Origin: Pseudomonas japonica
GTDB taxonomy: Bacteria; Pseudomonadota; Gammaproteobacteria; Pseudomonadales; Pseudomonadaceae
Assembly (NCBI RefSeq): GCF_900188455.1
Contig: NZ_FZOL01000016.1
Coordinates: 1 to 64,000 of the forward strand
Direction: 5' to 3'
Length of the DNA: 64,000 nucleotides
Shown: positions 42,637 to 50,999 of the stretch, one piece after another
Layout of the letters: every line of letters begins with the position of its first letter
Numbering within the stretch: the stretch's first letter is position 1
Position numbers and translations under genes: made by a program
Notes under the pieces: generated by a model
Told to the model about the DNA's origin: nothing
Seen by the model: only the letters and a program-made list of their open reading frames with translations
The model's database searches: none

Positions 42637-43401
42637 CTATGCACCTTTTTTCTGCAATATGAATAGTTGGTAGCCATATTCGCCAAGGTACTGCCGATGG
42701 ATATCCAGTTCCTTGGTGATGTCCGCAAGTGCCTTTGAGGAAAACTCTTGCGGGGAAAGTCTGGCGATCTTTTCACGCAGTGGCGCCAGGTAGTTTTCCC
42801 ACGCCTGCTGGCTCAGTGGGAAACTGTTCAATACCTGATAGTCCAGCTTGGCAATAGTGGATAAGCGATCGTCCTCTGTTGTCATATCCGGGTAACTTTG
42901 GCACCAGAATGCCGAGGCTTCCCGGTGACGGTTATCGGTTAGCCACAGCAGATCACTGACCACCAGAAACCCTTGCGGTCTGATAAACGGCCTCCAGCTT
43001 TTCAGGGCTTTTTCAAAACCCATGATGTAAGCACTACCTTCCGCCCAGATCGCATCAAACTGCTGTCTTGCGAACGGCATCTCGGTCATGCTGGCGCAAA
43101 CCAGCTTCACCCGTTCCTGCAAGGCTTTGTCTCCGAGGGTTTCGCGTAAACAGGTCAGGTTGTACTCATCATTGTCCAGGGCAGTAATCAGTGCCGGTGT
43201 GTGCTCAGCCAGCAGCACGGTGCTGACACCCCTGCCGCAGCCAATATCCAGCAGTGTGTGCGGTACAGCCGGCAGCGCGTGGAGTGCTTGCAGGGTATCT
43301 TCAGCAGATCCCGGCCCCAGGCGATCCAGGCCATCGAAAATCCGCTCGAAATCGGCCATGTACTGCTCGTGCTCATTCATGTCCTTCGACAGCCACTTCA
43401 A
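42637..43401 (-). CDS. SAM-dependent methyltransferase part of a frameshifted MerR-methyltransferase gene
   Basis: About 254 aa open; the open frame begins at 43401 and MNEHEQY (43380) is the first good ATG. The Rossmann motif is LLDIGCGRGVSTVLLAEHTP, then ITALDNDEY, CASMTEMPFA and IWAEGSAYIMG. In frame, the region before 43401 still codes HQALESQAPGAHLTWLLKQG and more, which continues the MerR protein above. So this is the second half of one fused gene broken near 43486-43490. Substrate unknown. Confidence 0.7.
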   Translation of the reverse strand: MKWLSKDMNEHEQYMADFERIFDGLDRLGPGSAEDTLQALHALPAVPHTLLDIGCGRGVSTVLLAEHTPALITALDNDEYNLTCLRETLGDKALQERVKLVCASMTEMPFARQQFDAIWAEGSAYIMGFEKALKSWRPFIRPQGFLVVSDLLWLTDNRHREASAFWCQSYPDMTTEDDRLSTIAKLDYQVLNSFPLSQQAWENYLAPLREKIARLSPQEFSSKALADITKELDIHRQYLGEYGYQLFILQKKGA

Positions 43402-43445
43402 GCGCAGCGCCTGTTTTTCACTGAAGCCCTGCTTGAGCAGCCAGG

Positions 43446-43811
43446 TCAGGTGCGCTCCCGGTGCCTGGCTTTCCAGTGCCTGGTGCCCCCGCGCATGGAG
43501 GCCATCCCCAGCATGGACGCAAGCAGATCCCGGGATTGCTGTTTTTCGGTGATCTCCTGCTCCAGCGTCTGGAGACGCTCAAGCAGCAACGTTCTATCGA
43601 TGCGCGTTTCCAGGCACGCCTGGCACTCCCTCAAGGTCAAACCGCCAGCCTGAAGCTGCTGCAACAACTTCAGCTGCTGTAGATCCTGATCCGAGTACGC
43701 GCGATAGCCGTTGGCCTGCCGCCTCGATGAGATCAGCCCCATCTTTTCGTAATAGAGCAGCGTGGAGCGGCTCAAGCCCACCTTCGCCGCCAGCTCGGAA
43801 ATGCGATACAT
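43446..43811 (-). CDS. MerR-type DNA-binding half of the same frameshifted gene
   Basis: About 121 aa as read. MerR HTH: MYRISELAAKVGLSRSTLLY, then YEKMGLISSRRQANGYRAYS. A coiled coil (LQQLKLLQQLQAGG to LERLQTLEQEITEKQ) follows. After SMLGMASMRG the frame runs into an unlike tail (GTRHWKARHRERT) and stops at 43446, whereas the plus-one frame continues the family sequence into the methyltransferase. A divergent gene and a possible operator lie upstream of the start at 43811. Confidence 0.75.
   Translation of the reverse strand: MYRISELAAKVGLSRSTLLYYEKMGLISSRRQANGYRAYSDQDLQQLKLLQQLQAGGLTLRECQACLETRIDRTLLLERLQTLEQEITEKQQSRDLLASMLGMASMRGGTRHWKARHRERT
43486..43490 (-). other. Frameshift site in a G5 (C5 on plus) run
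   Basis: CCCCC on plus (GGGGG in the gene) is the point where the MerR reading frame leaves the fused gene. One extra G, or two fewer, would restore an unbroken protein of about 390 aa. It may be a real mutation, a sequencing error or a slippery site. Confidence 0.6.
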
Positions 43812-43839
43812 GAGCCTTCCCCTCACTTTGTAGGCTGCG

Positions 43840-43866
43840 ACCCTAAACTATGAAGTTATAGACAGG
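43840..43866. promoter_or_regulatory. Possible MerR-type operator
   Basis: ACCCT and AGGT frame an inner CTAT...ATAG pair, about 19-26 bp in all, the size and shape of MerR-family dyads. It lies 28 bp upstream of the MerR start, pointing to autoregulation. The match is imperfect. Confidence 0.3.
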
Positions 43867-44135
43867 TAAAGGGGCCGTGTGGATGTGTGGGGAGCAGCAA
43901 CCTGTTTTCCCCTGTGCACGGCAACCTGGATCAGTAAGGAAATGGCGCATTTTCCTGCCCCCCGAAAACAGCTCGCATGCATGCAGGAACAACGTGGATG
44001 AAGCCTGCTACCTTCTAGATGGAGAGTGGGAATGAGCGATGACCCGACATCTCCTAAAAGAAGCGAAGCTGGCGATGATGTTGCGTAGGCAGTCGATGCG
44101 GTTACTTTACTGAGATCTGCGCTGGCCTATTTCCG

Positions 44136-44151
44136 CACACACACACACACA
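44136..44151 (+). repeat. (CA)8 simple repeat upstream of the pentapeptide-repeat gene
   Basis: Eight CA units end 26 bases before the ATG at 44178. Tracts like this can change length by slippage. Here it lies in the probable leader or promoter rather than the coding frame. Confidence 0.9.
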
Positions 44152-44177
44152 AGCCCAACTGAGTGGAAAGCCCGGTT

Positions 44178-46193
44178 ATGGATATAAAAGGCTCCAAAGC
44201 AAGCGGTGCACCCAAGGCCCAGTCTGACACTGATATAGCAAGGCTGGACTCCATGAAAGCGTCCACGGTAGAAGCGGCCAGCACTGGTGGGGGGCTGTGG
44301 TACAGCTATCTGTTCCTGATGCTGTACATGCTCATTGCCGTCTCCGGAGTGACCCACGCCGACCTGCTGACCAGTAAAACGCTGACCTTGCCTGTCCTGA
44401 ATGTGAACCTGCCGTTGCTGGGGTTCTTCTGGCTCGCGCCTCTTCTATTGGTGATCAGCCATGCTTACGTGCTTCTGCATTTCTCTATCATGAGATCGAA
44501 GCTGCAAGCGTTTACTACCGAGCTGCTCAGTAAAACCTGGGACATTGAAGCGCAAGAGTTTGCAAGGCGGCAGTTGCCAAACAGCATTTTTATCCAATTG
44601 CTGGCGGGTCCGCGCGAAATACGTAAAGGCACCCAGAGAGTGTTGTTGCTCATCATCTCCTTCGTCAGCCTGGCGATGGGGCCAGTGTTTGTTCTGTTTT
44701 TATTTCTGCTGCAGTTCTTGCCCTATCATCATGAAGGTTTGACCTGGTGGCATCGACTGTTGATCATGCTCGATCTGGTTCTGTTGATTAAATTATGGCC
44801 CCTCGCTGCAATGAGCGAGGGGGGAACGTCGAAAAGAAGTCGTTTCATCAGTATTGCAGTGGCAGTTTTACTGGGCGTGATGACTGTGACAGTCACCTTG
44901 TTTCCAGGCGAATGGCTCGATGAGCATTCCTATCAGCTACGCTTCATTCCCACCGCCTGGCCGAATCCTCATGGTGTGGCAGACGATTCTGCGTCGCCTG
45001 CCGTGAAGGAAAAGCCACGCGATAAACTTTGCGAAACCGAGTTCAACGCGGCTCCATGTCCTTCGGTTTTGAGTAAGGTCATGCGTGTTTCCGAAGATTT
45101 CATCGCCTCGATGAAGTGGATTTCTCTGCGCACTTTATTATTGGAAGGGGACGTCGATCTGAGAACCGGCAAACCGTTGAGTTTGTTTTCGAACCGGCTG
45201 GTTCTGCCATCGCACAACAATCCGGGGGCAGTCCTTTTCGAGGAAAGAAGCACAGGAGAACTTGATGCCACTCTGTCGCTGAGGGCACGGAATCTTCAGG
45301 GTGCGGTTTTTATCAATGCCAATTTCAGAGGCGCTGACTTTACTGCGGCAAACCTGCGCGGAGCCGTGTTGATTGGTGCTGATCTGCGCGGCGCGAAGAT
45401 GGGGTGTGCGTCGAGCCAATTGAACGGTGCGGGAAGCAATTTTGTCGGAACGTATGTGGTCAAGGGTACGGATTGTACGCAATTGCAGAATGCTGATCTT
45501 TCGGCTGCCTTTTTGCAAAAGACCTCAATTGGAAAAGCAGTTTTCTCCAAGACGAAATTTGCAGGGGCGAATTTGCGGGAAGCCAGTTTGAGTGGCGCGA
45601 ACATGCCGGGTACGGACTTCTCATATGCAGACCTGAGCGGTGCCAATTTAATGAATGCGGTTGTGGATATGTCAAATATGTCTCATGCGAAACTTATCGG
45701 GGCTCATCTTCAATATATCAGCGCGCTGAGGGTCGATTTCTCCGGCGCAAAGCTGGGCTTGGCCTGGATGGAGGGCGCTGACCTCAAAGGTGCAGTTTTC
45801 AAAGCGGCCAATCTGGATGGCACCAGTTTCATAAAGGCTGACGGTGTTGACCCGGAGACCTGGGAGAAATCCTGGCCGGTTTCGCGAAATACCACGATGC
45901 GTGAGAAGAAGGTCGCCAGCGTGTGGCTTGCGGCGGTATGTGACAGCAAGTATCCCGGTTTGGCCTTGCAGGCCGTATTGCTGCCTTTGGGCATGGCAGT
46001 GGAGGGGCAGTACATCGAAAGCCATTCTCCTTTTCTGAAAAACAGCCCGCTCCCGTATCGATTGATCGAGCGCTTCCGTGATTCGAATGCCTGCAAAGGG
46101 GCCAGATTCTTTACCGACGACCAGAGGCAGAGTCTCGAAGATATGGCAAACCAGAAAGCTGGAGTTTCGCCGCACGCTGATGTTACGCAGTGA
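44178..46193 (+). CDS. Membrane protein with pentapeptide repeats
   Basis: 671 aa. The N-terminal part has five or so membrane helices (LYSYLFLMLYMLIAVSGV-like start about residue 42, then LLGFFWLAPLLLVISHAYVL, LLLIISFVSLAMGPVFVLFL, LLIMLDLVLLIKLWPL and ISIAVAVLLGVMTVTVTLFP). The C-terminal part, about residues 370-560, is pentapeptide repeats of the A(D/N)LxX kind: NANFRGADFTAANLRGAVLI, GANLREASLSGANMPG, YADLSGANLMNA. This forms a right-handed quadrilateral helix. Function unknown; similar fusions occur in secretion or effector settings. Codon use is AT-richer than the core. Start at 44178; GGAAAG is upstream, and a GTG at 44163 is possible. Confidence 0.85.
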   Translation: MDIKGSKASGAPKAQSDTDIARLDSMKASTVEAASTGGGLWYSYLFLMLYMLIAVSGVTHADLLTSKTLTLPVLNVNLPLLGFFWLAPLLLVISHAYVLLHFSIMRSKLQAFTTELLSKTWDIEAQEFARRQLPNSIFIQLLAGPREIRKGTQRVLLLIISFVSLAMGPVFVLFLFLLQFLPYHHEGLTWWHRLLIMLDLVLLIKLWPLAAMSEGGTSKRSRFISIAVAVLLGVMTVTVTLFPGEWLDEHSYQLRFIPTAWPNPHGVADDSASPAVKEKPRDKLCETEFNAAPCPSVLSKVMRVSEDFIASMKWISLRTLLLEGDVDLRTGKPLSLFSNRLVLPSHNNPGAVLFEERSTGELDATLSLRARNLQGAVFINANFRGADFTAANLRGAVLIGADLRGAKMGCASSQLNGAGSNFVGTYVVKGTDCTQLQNADLSAAFLQKTSIGKAVFSKTKFAGANLREASLSGANMPGTDFSYADLSGANLMNAVVDMSNMSHAKLIGAHLQYISALRVDFSGAKLGLAWMEGADLKGAVFKAANLDGTSFIKADGVDPETWEKSWPVSRNTTMREKKVASVWLAAVCDSKYPGLALQAVLLPLGMAVEGQYIESHSPFLKNSPLPYRLIERFRDSNACKGARFFTDDQRQSLEDMANQKAGVSPHADVTQ

Positions 46194-46206
46194 GCGAAAT
46201 CCGCAT

Positions 46207-46830
46207 TTACCTTCGTAGATGCTCATCGATCAACCCCGCCACCCCCTCGGCATGACTCAGCCCCAGATCATGCCCGGCCTCGGGAAACACCACCAGCCGG
46301 GCATCCGCGATCAACTCCGCCAGCCGTTCACCCACCCGCACCGGGCTGATCGGATCGGCGCCGCCCCACAGCAGCAACACCGGCATGCGCAGTTCGTGCA
46401 GGCGGGCGCCGAGGTCGGTGCGGTCTTCGAGGAACCAGCGCGGCAGCTCCGGGTGTTCCGCGGCGAACTCCGCGCGCCAGTCCTCGGCGCCGAAGCCGGA
46501 GAGGTCCAGGCCGCCCGAGGTCACGGACAACACCAGGTGAGTGATCAGTTCCGGGCGCTCCAGGGCCATGCGGACCGCGACAACGCCACCCATGGATTGC
46601 GCGACCAGTGCCGTGGGCCTGTCGATTCTGTCGAGGGCCAGGGCGGCCAGGTGCTCCAGGCAAGTGATCCGTGGGTCGGGCGGTGTCGTACCGAACCCCG
46701 GCCAGCCCATGTGGCGGGTTTCGATCGGTGTCTTCAGGGCTTCGGCGGCCGGCTGCCAGAACCGTGTGTTACCGGAGGCGCCGGGCAGGAAAAGCAGTTG
46801 TTCGGGGGAAGGGGACACGGTTCGCTCCAT
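46207..46830 (-). CDS. Alpha/beta hydrolase
   Basis: 207 aa. The nucleophile elbow is LVAQSMGGVVAVRM (G-x-S variant A-Q-S-M-G). The oxyanion strand begins LLFLPGASGNTRFW. The acid is in LLLWGGADPISPV and the His in FPEAGHDLGLSHAEG. Substrate unknown. The start at 46830 excludes an upstream extension; a GAGG lies 10 bases before. Divergent from marR. Confidence 0.88.
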   Translation of the reverse strand: MERTVSPSPEQLLFLPGASGNTRFWQPAAEALKTPIETRHMGWPGFGTTPPDPRITCLEHLAALALDRIDRPTALVAQSMGGVVAVRMALERPELITHLVLSVTSGGLDLSGFGAEDWRAEFAAEHPELPRWFLEDRTDLGARLHELRMPVLLLWGGADPISPVRVGERLAELIADARLVVFPEAGHDLGLSHAEGVAGLIDEHLRR

Positions 46831-46888
46831 GCGTTGTAAACCTCGATACAGGCGCCGCAGGATACCCGGGAATGAACAGGGCCTGGGA

Positions 46889-46940
46889 CCGTTTTGCGGT
46901 CCTTTCGCAGTGCTTCGACACACGCCAAGCCAGCGCCTGC
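46889..46940. repeat. Degenerate copy of the GGTGGTTCGTCACACGACAA repeat family
   Basis: GGACCGTTTTGCGGTCC, then a decayed version of the arm seen at 13735-13772 (GCTTCGACACACGCCAAGCC). A single unit; no inverted partner was seen. Confidence 0.5.
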
Positions 46941-47084
46941 CAAAGCCGCTCATCCAAAGGTAAACCCGACCAATCTGCTCAGCCTTCCATCGGCAAAATA
47001 CAAAGCAAGCTAATAAATGCCTGGACAATCAATGCCTGGGCAGACATATTTGTTTACATTGCTGCCTGAGCAGGTTTCTCACCG

Positions 47085-47558
47085 ATGTCCCATTTCACCC
47101 CGGAAAACTTCCAGAGCTGCACCATCGGCATGCTTCTGGGCCGTGCCTCGCTGGTCAAGGACCGCATCCTCGACAGTCATCTGGAGGACTTCGGCGTCAC
47201 CGCCGCGCAGTTCAAGGTGCTGATCATCGTCGCCCAGTTCGCCGTCGATACCCCGGCGGAACTGTGCCGCCACCTCGGTCTGGATAGTGGTTCGATGACC
47301 CGCATGCTCGACCGCCTCGAACAGAAAGACCTGATCGCCCGCAGCCGCTGCCCGGACGACCGGCGCCAGGTCCGCGTCGGCCTCACCGACGAAGGCCGCG
47401 CCCTGGCCGAGCGCCTGCCGCATATCGGCGCGGCGGCGATGAACGAGTTGCTCGGTGTCCTCGACCCCGAGGAACTGGCGACCCTCACCGCCATCCTGAC
47501 CAAGGTTCTGCTCAGCGCCGGCGATGCCCTGACCCTGCTGCGGGTGGGGCATGAATGA
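47085..47558 (+). CDS. MarR family transcriptional regulator
   Basis: 157 aa winged-helix repressor. VTAAQFKVLIIVAQFAVDTP and AELCRHLGLDSGSMTRMLDRLEQ form the HTH, and RSRCPDDRRQVRVGLTDEGR the wing. 69 bp downstream are the EmrA/EmrB-like pump genes, so it probably represses that operon and responds to a pump substrate. Directly repeated AATGCCTGG (47016-47024 and 47031-47039) upstream is a candidate binding site. Confidence 0.9.
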   Translation: MSHFTPENFQSCTIGMLLGRASLVKDRILDSHLEDFGVTAAQFKVLIIVAQFAVDTPAELCRHLGLDSGSMTRMLDRLEQKDLIARSRCPDDRRQVRVGLTDEGRALAERLPHIGAAAMNELLGVLDPEELATLTAILTKVLLSAGDALTLLRVGHE

Positions 47559-47627
47559 TCCGCGCCACCCAACAACAGCAGGCCGCGGCAACGTCGGCGG
47601 CCACCCGTCATCCATAAGGTATTCGCC

Positions 47628-48821
47628 ATGGCCACTTCTTCGGACACTGCCGCCAACGAGCAGGACGTAAACAATCAGCGCAAGCGCAAGACCTGGCTGG
47701 TCGGCCTGGCGCTCGTGGTGGTGGCCCTCGGTGCCGGCACCTGGTTCTGGCACGAACGCTACGGGCGCTGGAGCGAAAGCACCGACGATGCCTACGTCAA
47801 CGGCAACGTGGTGGAAATCACCCCGCTGATCACCGGCACCGTGATCAGCATCGGCGCCGACGACGGCGACCTGGTGCAGGCCGGGCAGGAACTGATCCGC
47901 TTCGACCCGAGCGACGCCGAGGTCGGCCTGCAGGCCGCCGAGGCCAAGCTGGCCCGCGCCGTGCGCCAGGTCCGCGGGCTGTACAGCAATGTCGACGGCA
48001 TGAAGGCCCAGGTCGAGGCGCGCAAGGCCGAGCTGCAGAAAGCCCAGGAAAACTTCAACCGTCGCAAGATCCTCGCCGCCGGCGGGGCGATTTCCCAGGA
48101 AGAGCTGTCCCACGCCCGCGACGACCTGACCTCGGCGCAAGGTGCCCTGGCCAACGCCAGGCAGCAGCTCAATACCACCACCGCGCTGGTCGATGACACC
48201 GTGGTGTCGTCCCATCCGCAAGTCCAGGCCGCCGCCGCCGAGCTGCGCCAGGCCTATCTGAGCAACGCGCGCACCACCCTGGTGGCGCCGGTCACCGGCT
48301 ACGTCGCCAAACGCACCGTGCAACTGGGCCAGCGCCTGGAGCCGGGCACCGCGACCATGGCGGTGATTCCGCTGGACCAGCTGTGGATCGACGCCAACTT
48401 CAAGGAAACCCAACTGCGCAACATGCGCATCGGCCAGGCGGTGGAGATCAGCACCGACCTGTACGGCAGCGAGGTGAAGTACAGCGGCACCATCGACAGC
48501 CTCGGCGCCGGTACCGGCAGCGCCTTCGCCCTGCTGCCGGCGCAGAACGCCACCGGCAACTGGATCAAGATCGTCCAGCGCGTGCCGGTGCGGGTGCACA
48601 TCAACCCCGAGCAACTGGCCCGGAATCCGCTGCGCATCGGCCTGTCGACCACGGTCGACGTCGACCTGCACGACCAGAGCGGTCCGGTCCTGGCCCAGCA
48701 GCCGGCGCAGCAGGCGAGCTTCGCCACCCAGGTGTATGACCGCCAGCTGGTCGAGGCCGACACCCTGATCGCCCGCCTGATCCACGACAACAGCGCCAGC
48801 GACAAGACCGCGCAACGATGA
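47628..48821 (+). CDS. HlyD/EmrA-type membrane fusion protein
   Basis: 397 aa periplasmic adaptor of a tripartite efflux pump. One N-terminal anchor (TWLVGLALVVVALGAGTWFW), a lipoyl half-motif (DDAYVNGNVVEITPLITGTV), a coiled-coil hairpin (EARKAELQKAQENFNRRKIL on) and the second lipoyl/beta-barrel part (TTLVAPVTGYVAKRTVQLGQ). It overlaps the MFS gene by ATGA (48818-48821). The cognate outer-membrane channel is not in the window. Confidence 0.93.
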   Translation: MATSSDTAANEQDVNNQRKRKTWLVGLALVVVALGAGTWFWHERYGRWSESTDDAYVNGNVVEITPLITGTVISIGADDGDLVQAGQELIRFDPSDAEVGLQAAEAKLARAVRQVRGLYSNVDGMKAQVEARKAELQKAQENFNRRKILAAGGAISQEELSHARDDLTSAQGALANARQQLNTTTALVDDTVVSSHPQVQAAAAELRQAYLSNARTTLVAPVTGYVAKRTVQLGQRLEPGTATMAVIPLDQLWIDANFKETQLRNMRIGQAVEISTDLYGSEVKYSGTIDSLGAGTGSAFALLPAQNATGNWIKIVQRVPVRVHINPEQLARNPLRIGLSTTVDVDLHDQSGPVLAQQPAQQASFATQVYDRQLVEADTLIARLIHDNSASDKTAQR

Positions 48822-50347
48822 GCAACCAGGCCTCGTTCACCCCGCCGAGCCTGGTCCTGACCACGGTCGGCCTGTCCCTGGCGACCTTCATGCAGGTGCT
48901 CGACACCACCATCGCCAACGTCGCCCTGCCGACCATTTCCGGCAACCTCGGGGTCAGCTCGGAGCAGGGCACCTGGGTGATCACCTCGTTCGCCGTGAGC
49001 AACGCCATCGCCCTGCCGCTGACCGGCTGGCTGAGCCGGCGCTTCGGCGAGGTCAAGCTGTTCATCTGGGCGACCCTGCTGTTCGTCCTGGCGTCGTTCC
49101 TCTGCGGCATTTCCCAGTCGATGCCGGAACTGGTGGGCTTCCGCGTGCTCCAGGGCGTGGTCGCCGGGCCCCTGTACCCGATGACCCAGACCCTGCTGAT
49201 CGCCGTCTACCCGCCGGCGAAACGCGGCATGGCCCTGGCGCTGCTGGCCATGGTCACGGTGGTGGCGCCGATCGCCGGGCCGATCCTCGGCGGCTGGATC
49301 ACCGACAGCTACAGCTGGCCGTGGATCTTCTTCATCAACGTGCCGATCGGCCTGTTCGCCGCCGCCGTGGTGCGCCAGCAGATGCGCGCGCGGCCGGTGC
49401 ACACCAGCCGCCAGCCGATGGACTATATCGGCCTGCTGAGCCTGGTGATCGGGGTCGGCGCCTTGCAGATCGTCCTCGACAAGGGCAATGACCTGGACTG
49501 GTTCGAGTCGAACTTCATCATCGTCGGCAGCCTGATTTCCGCGGTGTTCATCGCCGTATTCATCATCTGGGAACTGACCGACAAGCACCCGGTGGTGAAC
49601 CTGCGCCTGTTCGTCCACCGCAATTTCCGCATCGGCACCATCGTCCTGGTCTGCGGCTACGCCGGCTTCTTCGGCATCAACCTGATCCTGCCGCAGTGGC
49701 TGCAGACGCAGATGGGCTACACCGCGACCTGGGCCGGCCTGGCGGTGGCGCCGATCGGTCTGCTGCCGGTGTTGATGTCACCCTTCGTCGGCAAGTACGC
49801 GCACCGCTTCGACCTGCGCCTGCTGGCCGGCCTGGCGTTCCTGGCGATCGGCCTGAGCTGCTTCATGCGCGCGCAGTTCACCCATGAGGTGGACTTCCAG
49901 CACGTGGCCCTGGTGCAGCTGTTCATGGGCATCGGCGTGGCGCTGTTCTTCATGCCGACCCTGAGCATCCTGTTGTCGGACCTGCCGCCGCAGCAGATCG
50001 CCGACGGCTCGGGCCTGGCGACCTTCCTGCGCACCCTGGGCGGCAGCTTCGCGGCCTCGCTGACCACCTGGATCTGGATCCGCCGCGCCGACCAGCACCA
50101 TGCCTACCTGAGCGAAAGCATCAGCACCTACGAGCCGGCGACGCGCGAGGCGTTGCAGCAACTGGGCGGGGCAGGTGGGGCGTCGTACCGGCAACTGGAG
50201 CAGATTCTCGGCAGCCAGGCGTACATGATGTCGACGGTGGACTACTTCACCCTGATGGGCTGGGTGTTCGCGGGGTTGATTCTGCTGGTGTGGCTGGCGA
50301 AGCCGCCGTTCGCGGCGAAACCGGGGCCTTCATCGGCGGGGCATTGA
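48818..50347 (+). CDS. MFS drug:H+ antiporter, DHA2/EmrB family
   Basis: 509 aa with 14 predicted helices. Motif C-like LAMVTVVAPIAGPILGGWIT and motif D1 near FMQVLDTTIANVALPTIS are typical of EmrB/QacA carriers. It is translated in overlap with the EmrA-like adaptor and regulated presumably by the MarR repressor. Export of hydrophobic toxicants is the expected role; substrate unknown. Confidence 0.93.
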   Translation: MSNQASFTPPSLVLTTVGLSLATFMQVLDTTIANVALPTISGNLGVSSEQGTWVITSFAVSNAIALPLTGWLSRRFGEVKLFIWATLLFVLASFLCGISQSMPELVGFRVLQGVVAGPLYPMTQTLLIAVYPPAKRGMALALLAMVTVVAPIAGPILGGWITDSYSWPWIFFINVPIGLFAAAVVRQQMRARPVHTSRQPMDYIGLLSLVIGVGALQIVLDKGNDLDWFESNFIIVGSLISAVFIAVFIIWELTDKHPVVNLRLFVHRNFRIGTIVLVCGYAGFFGINLILPQWLQTQMGYTATWAGLAVAPIGLLPVLMSPFVGKYAHRFDLRLLAGLAFLAIGLSCFMRAQFTHEVDFQHVALVQLFMGIGVALFFMPTLSILLSDLPPQQIADGSGLATFLRTLGGSFAASLTTWIWIRRADQHHAYLSESISTYEPATREALQQLGGAGGASYRQLEQILGSQAYMMSTVDYFTLMGWVFAGLILLVWLAKPPFAAKPGPSSAGH

Positions 50348-50407
50348 GCGGGGGTGTCGCGGGTACCCCCGGGGCGCAGTGGCTGCGCGCCCGTGGGTTG
50401 CGTTCAC

Positions 50408-50680
50408 TCAGACCCGGTTGATCTGGGTGACGTACGGCTTGCCATTGATCGGCGCGTAGATTTCCACGATTGCCTTCCACACCACCTGGCTGGCGCCTGG
50501 CAGACTGGCATTGGCCTGGTAGCGGTAGTTGGTACCGTTGACTACCTGGGTCGCGACTTCGAGAGGCTCGTAATTCACACCCACGTACCCGGCAAGGGCT
50601 TCTTCGAAGACTGCCTTGTCCTGGGCGGTCAGTGGGTGATAAGGGGTCCATCCACCTACAAATTGCTCTTGAGCGGTCAT
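50408..50680 (-). CDS. Cystatin-like protein
   Basis: 90 aa without signal peptide. It carries the stefin-type core: an N-terminal GG (residues 9-10), the central QVVNGTNY (45-52, the QxVxG cystatin loop) and a C-terminal ASLPGASQVVW. Cystatins inhibit papain-type Cys proteases. The protein is intracellular unless exported by another route, so the target is unknown. A cystatin in this position is unusual, and the name rests on this motif pattern. Confidence 0.7.
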   Translation of the reverse strand: MTAQEQFVGGWTPYHPLTAQDKAVFEEALAGYVGVNYEPLEVATQVVNGTNYRYQANASLPGASQVVWKAIVEIYAPINGKPYVTQINRV

Positions 50681-50999
50681 GCGGTATATCTCCCTATAAA
50701 TGTTCCTACTCGTCTGGCTTTTCGGACTGCGCCCCGTCTATTTCAATGGTTTCCGGCATCCATGTTCGCGTTGTTCATCTGTGATTCAGTTCACATAATG
50801 GCTATACGATATCATTCGCAATCATACTGTCTGTAGGTATTAATCCATAAGAAATGTAAGCGCTTGGCTATTTGGTATGACCGCTCGATGACAGGCGTTT
50901 CTGCCTGCACAAACTGGATAGCACTCTGCACGATCCGGATATTGCCGCGCTCCCCACGCCCCTAACCTGGCCTGAACAATAACAATGGAGGCCCTGGCC
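50681..50999. other. 319-bp control region between the cystatin and benA genes
   Basis: Contains the two BenR half-sites and the ben promoter in its right half; an A/T-rich stretch (50770-50870) lies in the left half. No gene recognised. Confidence 0.6.
50906..50941 (+). promoter_or_regulatory. Tandem BenR/XylS binding sites of the ben operon
   Basis: TGCA-N6-GGATA occurs at 50906-50920 and again at 50927-50941, direct repeats with a 21-bp period (two helical turns). This matches the TGCA-N6-GGNTA consensus known for XylS/BenR at Pm and PbenA. A weak -10, TAACCT (50963-50968), lies 21 bases after the second site, so the proximal site overlaps the -35 zone as in Pm. Confidence 0.85.

Larger units (their letters stand above)
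43812..44177. other. 366-bp gap between the MerR and pentapeptide-repeat genes
   Basis: Holds the possible MerR operator (43840-43866) and the (CA)8 tract. No gene is recognised in it. Confidence 0.5.
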
